A stretch of 64,000 nt of DNA, from contig RDXN01000048.1 of assembly GCA_004292855.1 (NCBI GenBank), positions 1 through 64,000 of the forward strand, given 5' to 3'. Each line of letters begins with the position of its first letter. Positions within the stretch are counted from its first letter, which is position 1. Shown here one piece after another: positions 52,895 to 60,505 of this stretch. The notes beneath the pieces were generated by a model. The model did not search any database. It was not told the DNA's origin and saw only the letters and a list, made by a program, of their open reading frames with translations. The position numbers were made by a program, and so were the translations under genes. The DNA comes from Cytophagales bacterium (lineage in GTDB: Bacteria > Bacteroidota > Bacteroidia > Cytophagales > Spirosomataceae).

Positions 52895-54712
52895 ATGATC
52901 GAAACCTTCTCTTCTCGCCAACAGCAGTTTCTACAAGCCGAACAAGTCGCCCAACGTCAGTATAACCAGATGGCATTTTGGCGGCTCATGTGGTTTGTCG
53001 GGGCTATTCTGGTTGTTTGGGGCCTGCACCGGGCCGATCAGGTCATTGCTACGTTGGTCGTGGCGTTGGTCGGAGTCGTCGGTTTCTTGTGGATGCTCAA
53101 ACACCACACCCGCATCCGTCGCGAACGCGATCTGAATCACCATCTGGCCTATATCAACGAAGATGAAGCCGCTCGGCTCGACCGCAAATTCCTGCGCCCC
53201 GAAACAGGCGACGGTTTCGCCAACCCCACCCATCCCTACGCGGGCGACCTGGATTTGTTCGGCAAACTTTCGCTCTTCCGGCTCCTCAACCGGACCCACA
53301 CCCACGAGGGCACCCGCCGACTAGCCGACTGGCTGTTGGCCCCGGCTTCCCCCAAAACGATCTTTTTCCGCCAACAAGCCGTTGCCGACCTACTGCCCCA
53401 GCTCGACTGGCGGCAAACGTTCGAGGCCCACGCGTATTTGAACGAAGCTGTTTCGCGCCCGACTTCGGCCCTGCGCCAATGGGCCGCTGCCGAGCCGATT
53501 CCGGTGCCACTTTATCTGAATCTGGCTCGTTTTGGATTACCCTTGCTCACATTTACCCTGCTCATGGCCTGGCTGTTGGGGTTTGTGTCGGGCTGGGCGG
53601 TGGTGGGGTCGCTGGCCGTGACGGGCGCGTTGCTGGGACGTACCAACGAGCGGGCCAAACAGGTTGCCGACCAAACGTCCGACATCACGGCGGCTCTCGA
53701 CACGTTCCGCGATTTACTGGCCGATGCTGAGCAAGTGGATGGTCGGGCCGAGCGGCTCCGGGTTATTCGCGAGACGTTGAGAGGTGGAAAAGAGTCGGGG
53801 CAGGCGCAACCGGCGTCGGTGCTGGTGGGGCGGTTGTCCAATTTGGCGCAGAACTTTAACTTTCGGAGTAATCCGTATTTTTACCTGTTTGTGGGACTGC
53901 CCGTTCTGTGGGACGTGCATTACCTGATTCGGCTCGAACGGTGGCGTACCCAACACGGCCCCCACCTCGAACGCTGGTTTGCAGCCCTCGCCGAACTCGA
54001 AGCTCTCAACAGCCTAGTCGGGTTCGCCCACGCCCACCCGACTTACGTGCAACCCGACCTGGTTGAGACAGAACACCTCACGCTCGACGCCAAACAGGCC
54101 GCCCACCCGCTGCTAGCCCCCGGCAAGGGCGTAGCTAACTCGCTGGCTCTGGCCGGTAACGGGCAAACGATCCTGATTACAGGCTCAAATATGTCGGGGA
54201 AGAGTACGTTTTTGCGGACGCTCGGAGCTAACGTCGTGCTGGCTCTGGCCGGGGCGGTGGTCAGTGCCGAGCGGTTCGTAGTGTCGCCCGTGCGCTTGTT
54301 TACGAGTATGCGTACGCAGGATTCGCTCGAAGAAAGCACATCGTCGTTTTATGCCGAACTGAAGCGGCTACAGACACTGATTCAGTTGTCGGGAGAAGCC
54401 AAAAATTGGCCAGTCTTGTACTTTCTGGACGAGATTCTGAAGGGGACCAACTCTGCCGACCGGCATCGGGGGGCTGAAGCACTGATTCGACAACTGCACC
54501 AGACAACGGCCTCGGGTTTTGTCTCGACCCACGACCTCGAACTGGGCCAACTAGCCGACGCGCAGGGCCAACCGCTCGACTTTGTGCGTAACTTTCACTT
54601 TCAATCCGACGTCTGCGATGGCCAACTCCTGTTCGATTACCGGCTCCGCGACGGAATTTGCCAAAGTTTCAACGCCAGCCAGTTGATGCGGTCCATCGGC
54701 ATCAATGTCTAG
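52895..54712 (+). CDS. Membrane-anchored MutS-like ATPase
   Basis: A 605-residue protein with the C-terminal MutS ATPase: Walker A TGSNMSGKSTFLRT (about 429-442), FTSMRTQDSLEESTSSFYAEL, Walker B VLYFLDEILKGTNSADR and STHDLEL. It lacks the mismatch-recognition and connector domains of MutS. It carries four hydrophobic segments (about 28-44, 49-67, 210-228, 231-248) around a clamp-like helical region, so it is membrane-bound. It is a MutS-related family common in Bacteroidota, often labelled mismatch repair although a mismatch role is unsupported. The Walker motifs are intact, so it is probably an active ATPase. Confidence 0.9.
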   Translation: MIETFSSRQQQFLQAEQVAQRQYNQMAFWRLMWFVGAILVVWGLHRADQVIATLVVALVGVVGFLWMLKHHTRIRRERDLNHHLAYINEDEAARLDRKFLRPETGDGFANPTHPYAGDLDLFGKLSLFRLLNRTHTHEGTRRLADWLLAPASPKTIFFRQQAVADLLPQLDWRQTFEAHAYLNEAVSRPTSALRQWAAAEPIPVPLYLNLARFGLPLLTFTLLMAWLLGFVSGWAVVGSLAVTGALLGRTNERAKQVADQTSDITAALDTFRDLLADAEQVDGRAERLRVIRETLRGGKESGQAQPASVLVGRLSNLAQNFNFRSNPYFYLFVGLPVLWDVHYLIRLERWRTQHGPHLERWFAALAELEALNSLVGFAHAHPTYVQPDLVETEHLTLDAKQAAHPLLAPGKGVANSLALAGNGQTILITGSNMSGKSTFLRTLGANVVLALAGAVVSAERFVVSPVRLFTSMRTQDSLEESTSSFYAELKRLQTLIQLSGEAKNWPVLYFLDEILKGTNSADRHRGAEALIRQLHQTTASGFVSTHDLELGQLADAQGQPLDFVRNFHFQSDVCDGQLLFDYRLRDGICQSFNASQLMRSIGINV

Positions 54713-54748
54713 AAGCTGTCTGAACTTTTGGTGATAGTTTGGCAGCGG

Positions 54749-54836
54749 TTTGTCATCCCGACGAAGGAGGGATCTACTCGATTAACGCGCAGTTGATGAC
54801 AAACTGAGTAGATCCCTCCTTCGTCGGGATGACAAA
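54749..54836. repeat. GTCATCCCGACG palindromic repeat, copy 2, covering a GT39 start codon
   Basis: Arms 54749-54779 and 54806-54836 are a perfect 31-bp inverted repeat, the same family as 51756-51846. ATG 54829 of the glycosyltransferase frame lies in the right arm. Confidence 0.9.
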
Positions 54837-56508
54837 AAACGTTGCTCAACAGAAGTTTAAACAGGTTCTTGCGTCCTTAAAAATGAACTCACGCTACTTC
54901 CCAATCCTGATAGCCGTGCTGGGCATGGTTTTCTTTCTCCCGTTTTTAGGCCGGGTTCACCTGTTCGATTGGGACGAGATCAACTTTGCCGAATCGGCAC
55001 GGGAGATGCTGGTATCGGGCAACTATGCGCGGGTGCAGATCAACTTTCAACCCTTCTGGCAAAAACCGCCCCTGTTTTTCTGGCTTCAGGCCGGGGCCAT
55101 GCACCTGTTTGGCGTCAACGAATATGCGGCCCGCTTTCCAAACGCCGTCATAGGCGTGACAACGCTGGTGGTTCTATTTGGGATCGGTCGGCGGTTGCAC
55201 GATGCGCGGTTCGGGTTGCTCTGGGCGTTAGGCTATCTCGGGTCCATAACGCCCCATTTTTACTTCAAAACGGCCATTATCGACCCTACATTTAACTTTT
55301 TCATCTTTGTAGGGGTGTGGTTTTTGTACAACCTCACCCCCCAGCCCCCTCTCCTTCGCAAGGAGAGGGGGGGAGTTAATCGCGACGCCGTTCTTGCTGG
55401 CCTGTTCCTCGGCCTTGCCGTGCTTACGAAGGGGCCGGTGGGGGCAATGCTGCCGGGTCTAACGTTGGGCGTTGTTTGGACGTTGAACCGATTTCGACCG
55501 CTGCTATCCTGGAAAGCGTTGGGCGTGATGGTGTTGGTCGGGTTGGTTGTAACATCGGCCTGGTTCGGGCTGGAGGTGATTCAGAACGGCCCGTGGTTTT
55601 TGGTCGAGTTCTTCAAGTATCAGATCGTCCTGCTCACGACACCCGATGCTGGCCACGAGCAACCGTTTTACTACCATTTTCTAGTTCTATTGCTGGGGGC
55701 GTTTCCGGTTTCGGTATTGGCTGTGCGGTATCTCGCGCGGTTCCGGGCCGACGCGCCTTTTCTGCCCTGGATGGTCGCTCTGTTCTGGGTTGTGATGATC
55801 GTGTTTTCGTTGGTTCGTACCAAAATCGTGCATTACTCGTCGCTGGCGTGGTTTCCGGTGTCTTATCTGGCCGCTTATCACCTGCATCAGGTTATCACGA
55901 GGCAAGTGAGATGGAGTCGAGCTACCACCGTCAGCCTGCTTGTCGTAGGTGGTTTATTGGGATTGGTGCTGACAGCCGCCCCCCTCGTCGGGATGCACAA
56001 AGACGTGCTGATTCCGTACATCAACGACCCGTTTGCAGTCGCCAATCTGGAAGCGAAAGTCAGTTGGGGCGGCTGGGAATGGCTCATCGGTGCGTTGTGG
56101 CTCGTGGCGTTGGTGGCTTGTGTGTTGCGCCTGCGCCAAGACCCACTTCGGGCGGCAACGGGGCTGTTCCTGAGCACGGCCACCATGCTATTTTTCTACG
56201 CATCCGTTGTCGTGCCTAAGATTGAGCAAATTGTGCAGGGAACCGTAATTGAGTTCTACCAGTCCAAGCAAGGGCAGGACGTGTACGTGGAGCCGATTGG
56301 CTACAAAAGTTACGCCCAGTATTTCTATTTTCAGAAAAAGCCGCCCATCAACCCCCGCACTACCGACGAGAACTACCTGCTCAACGGCCCTGTCGACAAG
56401 CCCACGTTCCTGATCGCCAAGATCAATAACGCCGACGATTACCGCAAAAACCCCAATCTAGAGGTGGTGAAGGAGGAGAACGGGTTTGTGTTTTTTAAAC
56501 GGAGGTAG
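54829..56508 (+). CDS. GT39/ArnT-like membrane glycosyltransferase
   Basis: A 559-residue polytopic membrane protein. The catalytic first loop has DWDEINFAESAREML with the Asp-Glu pair of GT39/GT83 enzymes, then FQPFWQKPPLFFWLQA and AARFPNAV. About ten more hydrophobic segments follow, and a soluble C-terminal domain of about 100 residues. Such enzymes transfer a sugar from a polyprenyl-phosphate donor to lipid A or protein outside the membrane; the GT2 synthase at 36227 could make a donor. ATG 54829 lies in a palindromic repeat; ATG 54883 (MNSRYFPILIAVLG) starts just before helix 1 and may be the true start. About 16 residues (LTPQPPLLRKERGGVN) come from an in-frame repeat at 55331-55377. 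Confidence 0.9.
   Translation: MTKNVAQQKFKQVLASLKMNSRYFPILIAVLGMVFFLPFLGRVHLFDWDEINFAESAREMLVSGNYARVQINFQPFWQKPPLFFWLQAGAMHLFGVNEYAARFPNAVIGVTTLVVLFGIGRRLHDARFGLLWALGYLGSITPHFYFKTAIIDPTFNFFIFVGVWFLYNLTPQPPLLRKERGGVNRDAVLAGLFLGLAVLTKGPVGAMLPGLTLGVVWTLNRFRPLLSWKALGVMVLVGLVVTSAWFGLEVIQNGPWFLVEFFKYQIVLLTTPDAGHEQPFYYHFLVLLLGAFPVSVLAVRYLARFRADAPFLPWMVALFWVVMIVFSLVRTKIVHYSSLAWFPVSYLAAYHLHQVITRQVRWSRATTVSLLVVGGLLGLVLTAAPLVGMHKDVLIPYINDPFAVANLEAKVSWGGWEWLIGALWLVALVACVLRLRQDPLRAATGLFLSTATMLFFYASVVVPKIEQIVQGTVIEFYQSKQGQDVYVEPIGYKSYAQYFYFQKKPPINPRTTDENYLLNGPVDKPTFLIAKINNADDYRKNPNLEVVKEENGFVFFKRR
55331..55377. repeat. CCCCTCTCCTT hairpin repeat inside the GT39 gene
   Basis: A perfect 12-bp stem (55345-55356 with 55360-55371) and 3-nt loop, flanked by CTCACCCCCCAG. 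This is a common genomic repeat type, usually intergenic, but here it lies in frame between two membrane helices. Confidence 0.82.
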
Positions 56509-56530
56509 CGGTGCAGCACCCGACCTGACA

Positions 56531-57712
56531 TCACCGCAGCATCCCTCCCCAAACATACCCGTCAAATGTCCTGACCGGATGCCTGCCGACTACACAGGTC
56601 TGCTTTAATGCCAGATTCTGGGCCAGTGATTGCACATTTCGCAAATCGCCCTCGGCGGCTGTCTCTTTTACCTCGATTCCTATGGTTTTGTCAAGTACAA
56701 AATCAATTTCACGACCTGTTTTGAGCTGATAATAGGCCAACTCCCCCCGGTGAAGCAGTTGATTGAAAACAGCATTCTCAAATTTAGCCCCGCTTCCTGC
56801 ATCGCCCACGGTTGCGGCTATGCCATTGTCTAGAAAGTACAGTTTCCGGGCCTTCACGATCTCGCGGTCAGGGCTGGTAGATAGCACGGGCAAGGTGCGG
56901 ATCAGGTAGCTCTGTTCCAGCAATGTCAGGTAGTTTTCGACGGTTTGTCGCGAGAGACCAATCAAACTGGTTAGTTTGGAAACGTCGAGTTTAGTGCCGA
57001 TACGAACAGCGAGCAGTTTGATAAGCTTATACAGGTTAGCCGGATCACGAATATCGGCTAGCGTCCGAATGTCGAAGTTGATATACGAACTCAGAATATC
57101 CTGAATCAGGTCTTTCTTGTCGTCAACGGCGTCTGACAGTACCACCTCCGGGAATCCACCGTAATCAATGTATTGTTCGTAATAGCCTTTGAGTCGTTCA
57201 TATTCCGAACGGACAAATTGACTAGCCCCAGTCCAGTCTAACGGTGTAGCCCGAACACCTTTAAATTGCAATAACTCCCCAAAACTAAGCGGATAAACGT
57301 CGAACACCTTTTTCCGACCCGCCAGCGACTCCGTAAACTGGTTCTTCATGTAGTAGGCACTCGATCCTGCCACAACAAACTTGATCGAGTACGTATCATA
57401 CAGGTATTTCAGCACGCTCGGCAGATTAGGCACCAATTGAATCTCGTCCAGCACGAGCAACACGGGTTCATCAAACCGCAAGCCTTGTTGTGTGAATGCC
57501 TGAATGATGACTTCATAATTTGCTTCGCTCCACAAGATCCGATTATCAATTCGTTCCAGATCAATGTACAGTTTTTGAGAGATGGTCGAATCGGCCATCA
57601 ACTGTTTGCAAAGTGTCGTCTTGCCCGTTCGGCGCATACCGGTCAGCACCGTAATTTGCGGTCGGTCTAGATGAGCCTTGAGAGCTGGATAAACAGTACG
57701 AGGGAAGAACAT
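56531..57712 (-). CDS. AAA-type ATPase with DUF4143 domain
   Basis: A 393-residue protein: Walker A GMRRTGKTT (about 25-33), Walker B VLLVLDEIQLVP (about 84-95), sensor VAGSSAYYM, then the DUF4143 C-terminal domain (about 205-370) ending in a nuclease-like fold with GREIDFVLDKTIGIEVK (acidic and Lys residues spaced like a PD-(D/E)XK core). These ATPases are widespread and poorly characterised; some are linked to mobile or defence functions. The gene stands alone, with a palindrome just upstream of its start. Confidence 0.9.
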   Translation of the reverse strand: MFFPRTVYPALKAHLDRPQITVLTGMRRTGKTTLCKQLMADSTISQKLYIDLERIDNRILWSEANYEVIIQAFTQQGLRFDEPVLLVLDEIQLVPNLPSVLKYLYDTYSIKFVVAGSSAYYMKNQFTESLAGRKKVFDVYPLSFGELLQFKGVRATPLDWTGASQFVRSEYERLKGYYEQYIDYGGFPEVVLSDAVDDKKDLIQDILSSYINFDIRTLADIRDPANLYKLIKLLAVRIGTKLDVSKLTSLIGLSRQTVENYLTLLEQSYLIRTLPVLSTSPDREIVKARKLYFLDNGIAATVGDAGSGAKFENAVFNQLLHRGELAYYQLKTGREIDFVLDKTIGIEVKETAAEGDLRNVQSLAQNLALKQTCVVGRHPVRTFDGYVWGGMLR

Positions 57713-57716
57713 TGTT

Positions 57717-57748
57717 TACTATTTTACAGGTACGCTGTAAAAATAGTA
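57717..57748. promoter_or_regulatory. Operator-like palindrome upstream of the DUF4143 ATPase
   Basis: TACTATTTTACAG (57717-57729) is mirrored by CTGTAAAAATAGTA (57735-57748) with a one-base bulge, and ACTATTTTA occurs again at 57751-57759. It starts 5 bp before the start codon, so a bound protein or an mRNA hairpin could block translation or transcription. Confidence 0.4.
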
Positions 57749-57839
57749 AAACTATTTTAGAGTTTAAAGCTCGACTGCCGGACTGAGTGTTGTGTAACAT
57801 TCCGATGTAATAACCTCAGTAAATACCGCAAGAAACGGG

Positions 57840-57870
57840 TTGGGGGGGGCTCAGGCTACGGGTAGTTTTG
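57840..57870 (+). promoter_or_regulatory. Consensus promoter with an eight-G tract in its spacer, upstream of the DUF5916 gene
   Basis: GTTG ends at 57842, a 20-bp spacer follows, and TAGTTTTG (57863-57870) is an exact TAnnTTTG box. The spacer begins with a G run at 57842-57849 (eight G including the last base of the -33 box). The predicted start of transcription is about 17 nt before the ATG. Slippage in the G run would change the spacer length. Confidence 0.6.
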
Positions 57871-57893
57871 CCCTATAAACCAACTGATTTCTT

Positions 57894-60101
57894 ATGCGCT
57901 TCGCTCTACTGCTCCTCGTGCTGTTACCAATCGGCGCGTTTGCTCAACAAACGTTCAAAGCTCCAGTTACGCCCAAATCGGCCTCGGTTGTTTCCACCAG
58001 CGAACCCATTCGTTTGGATGGTTTGCTCGACGAACCTGACTGGCAAAAAGCCTCTCTGCTGAGTAACTTCACCCAAATAGAACCCAATCAGGGCGAGCAA
58101 TCGGCGTTCCGAACCGAGGTTAGAGTATTAACCGATGCTGACCATGTCTATGTAGGAATAATCTGTTTTGATACGGTCGGGCGGGCAAACTACAAAACGC
58201 CCGATCTCAAGCGCGATTTCGCCTGGCGTTCGTTCGATATGGTGGCCGTTGCATTCGACGGTTTCCACGACCGGCGTAACAGCATGACTTTCGCCACTAA
58301 CGCCTACGGTGCCCAGAAAGACTATCTGAGTTTCGACGATCTACTTTTCGATGGCGACTGGAATGGCCTGTGGCGCGTCCGAACCTCACGCGCTGACTCT
58401 GCCTGGGTAGCCGAATTTGCCATTCCCTGGAAAACACTCCGCTATAGCTCTGTTGAAGATCTGCAAACATGGGGTTTTAACGTGTTGCGGCTCCGGCGAC
58501 ACAGCAACGAAATTGCTACGTGGGCACCTTACCCACGAGTGTTTGGCTTTAACCGAATGGAATATGCCGGAAATCTTACCGGAGTAAAACCGCCAAAAGC
58601 AGCCACTAATCTGCAAGTCAATCCCTATATCCTTCACACACAACAGCAAGCAGTTGGAAAAGACCCACTTAGAACACCCAAATTGGGGGGAGAGCTAAAG
58701 TGGGCGATTCGACAGAGTGCTGTATTGGATTTGACCCTGAACACTGATTTTGCCCAAACCGATGCCGACGTTCAGGTAAACAACCTCACGCGCTTTTCGG
58801 TGTTCTTTCCCGAAAAACGGCAATTTTTTCTAGAAAATGCGTCCCTATTCGGGGCTAACCTGGAACCTAATGCTGCCGATAATGCGGGGGGCGATATGGT
58901 AATTCAACCGTTTTTTAGTCGTCGAATCGGCCTGGATGGAGCCGGAAACCCAATTCCTATCGAAATGGGTGCGCGCTACGTGGACCGGTCGTTGCGCAGA
59001 AGCCTGGGGGCCATGTTGATTCGGCAAAGAGCATCCGCCCAAACCCCACTGACCCATTTTTTCGTCAGCCGGTTCTCGCAAAATATCGGTCAGCCGAGCC
59101 GAGTCGGTGGGATGCTGACGCTGAAACAACAAGCCGACTTTCACCAAAAACCGGGTTATACGAACGTAGTGGGCATGGTTGATGGGTTTTTCAGGCTTTC
59201 GGCCTCGAATAGCCTGTACACCATGATGATCCCATCGGCCAACTCCGACGGAACCGGGAAGGGAATGGCGGGCTTCCTGCAATTCATCCACAGCACGAAC
59301 AAACTAAAATGGTGGGCAACCGAAGCTGTGGTGACACCACAATTTTCGGCAGAAACTGGATTTGTGTCTCGTCAAAACGTGCTGGCATCCAGTTTGGGCG
59401 GGTACATGTATATTCGGGATAAGCGATTGCCGCGAGAACTGCGGGCTTACGAACCGGGGCTGCTAACCGGGTTTTATCATCAGGCAGCTACCGGGCGACT
59501 CACCGAGCGGAACCTGACACTAATTCCTCTTGGTCTGAATTTTCAAAACGGCGGACTTTTACAGATTAGCGTGACCAACACATATCAATCTCTGATCGAA
59601 CCGTTTAGCCCGCTTGGCCTGACCATCCGACCGGGCACCTATCACTACACCCGCTATGGGCTGTTGGTTGCCAACAATCCTTCCCGGCGCGTTTCGTACC
59701 GGCTCCGCTACGAGACGGGTGCGTTTTTCGGGGGAAGCATGAACGCCGTCGATGCTCAGTTGACCCTCGTACCCATGCCGCATATGTCCTTTAAAACGAG
59801 GCTATTCAATACCGATTTTGACCAGGTTGGTGAGCAGCAGGGACGCGAGCGCGTTACGCTGTTTAATCTGGAAAGTCGGCTTGCTTTGAATCCGCGCGTG
59901 CAACTCACCGGTCTGTTCCAGCACAATACTCAAAGTAATGTCAATGCGTGGAACGTCCGCTTTTCGTGGGAATATCGCCCCTTGTCATTCATTTATTTTA
60001 TCTGGAACAATCGGGTGTTCGACCAACCCACGAATGGCTCGTTGACCCAGGTAACCGAGCAGGCCATCTTCGGTAAAATATCGTTGTTAAAGCAGTTCTA
60101 A
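57894..60101 (+). CDS. DUF5916 family outer-membrane protein with CBM9-like domain
   Basis: A 735-residue protein with signal peptide MRFALLLLVLLPIGAFAQ. An N-terminal CBM9-like domain (about 35-210, IRLDGLLDEPDWQKAS, VYVGIICFD, YGAQKDYLSFDDLLFDGDWNGLW) leads to a long beta-rich region ending in LLKQF, with FSVFFPEKRQFFLENASLF, the hallmark of DUF5916. The second half is probably an outer-membrane barrel. The function is unknown. The promoter with its G tract lies directly upstream. The 3' end overlaps the remnant PIN gene by 15 bp. Confidence 0.88.
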   Translation: MRFALLLLVLLPIGAFAQQTFKAPVTPKSASVVSTSEPIRLDGLLDEPDWQKASLLSNFTQIEPNQGEQSAFRTEVRVLTDADHVYVGIICFDTVGRANYKTPDLKRDFAWRSFDMVAVAFDGFHDRRNSMTFATNAYGAQKDYLSFDDLLFDGDWNGLWRVRTSRADSAWVAEFAIPWKTLRYSSVEDLQTWGFNVLRLRRHSNEIATWAPYPRVFGFNRMEYAGNLTGVKPPKAATNLQVNPYILHTQQQAVGKDPLRTPKLGGELKWAIRQSAVLDLTLNTDFAQTDADVQVNNLTRFSVFFPEKRQFFLENASLFGANLEPNAADNAGGDMVIQPFFSRRIGLDGAGNPIPIEMGARYVDRSLRRSLGAMLIRQRASAQTPLTHFFVSRFSQNIGQPSRVGGMLTLKQQADFHQKPGYTNVVGMVDGFFRLSASNSLYTMMIPSANSDGTGKGMAGFLQFIHSTNKLKWWATEAVVTPQFSAETGFVSRQNVLASSLGGYMYIRDKRLPRELRAYEPGLLTGFYHQAATGRLTERNLTLIPLGLNFQNGGLLQISVTNTYQSLIEPFSPLGLTIRPGTYHYTRYGLLVANNPSRRVSYRLRYETGAFFGGSMNAVDAQLTLVPMPHMSFKTRLFNTDFDQVGEQQGRERVTLFNLESRLALNPRVQLTGLFQHNTQSNVNAWNVRFSWEYRPLSFIYFIWNNRVFDQPTNGSLTQVTEQAIFGKISLLKQF

Positions 60102-60221
60102 TGGGCAAGGCCACATCCCCTGCAGATCAATGCGTTCGTCAGCCAATACGGTACGCAGGGGGGACTTTAGGCCCGTCAAAACGTAGTTAACCCAAAAGTT
60201 TGTGTCAACGATGACGCGCAT
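60087..60221 (-). pseudogene. VapC-like PIN toxin, truncated to 44 residues
   Basis: ATG 60221 starts MRVIVDTNFWVNYVLTGL, a perfect PIN strand-1/helix-1 with the catalytic Asp and the DTN motif, continuing LKSPLRTVLADERIDL. After about 33 residues the match ends, and the frame stops at 60089-60087 inside the end of the DUF5916 gene. About 90-100 residues, with the other acidic residues, are missing. The start overlaps the antitoxin stop by 17 bp, the normal arrangement. The rest was lost at a junction near 60105-60125. Confidence 0.65.
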
Positions 60222-60456
60222 GATGGCCTTTTTCGTAACGTTCTTGCCGAACGGACTCTACCTCGGCTTGAATCTCCGAGTCGGTTAGATTAGAAGAAGT
60301 AGCTTCCGAGAGGGGTGTTTCAAGTAAAGCACGACGAGCTAGCCAGCGCGTTTCCTGAACCGATAGAGCCTGCGTTTTAAACCCCATCTTCTTAGCCAAC
60401 GCCACCAGCAGTTCCCGGTCGGTTGGGTTTTCTACGCTAATCAGTACCGATTCCAT
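60205..60456 (-). CDS. Putative antitoxin paired with a truncated PIN toxin
   Basis: An 83-residue protein from ATG 60456 (MESVLISVENPTDRELLVAL). The N-terminal beta-helix is like the small antitoxins of Bacteroidota (strand followed by an LLVALAKKMGFKT helix), and the C-terminus is helical and charged (EIQAEVESVRQERYEKG), fitting a toxin-binding tail. It overlaps the PIN remnant by 17 bp. A -7 box lies upstream at 60486-60493. No DNA-binding family is recognised with certainty. Confidence 0.6.
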   Translation of the reverse strand: MESVLISVENPTDRELLVALAKKMGFKTQALSVQETRWLARRALLETPLSEATSSNLTDSEIQAEVESVRQERYEKGHHARHR

Positions 60457-60485
60457 GTTCTTCGCTCGTTGCTGTTGATATATCA

Positions 60486-60493
60486 CAAAGATA
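60486..60493 (-). promoter_or_regulatory. -7 promoter box (TATCTTTG) of the second toxin-antitoxin locus
   Basis: The complement of CAAAGATA matches TAnnTTTG, 30 bp before the antitoxin ATG. No -33 partner at the usual distance. Confidence 0.4.
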
Positions 60494-60505
60494 AACAATT
60501 ACCCC

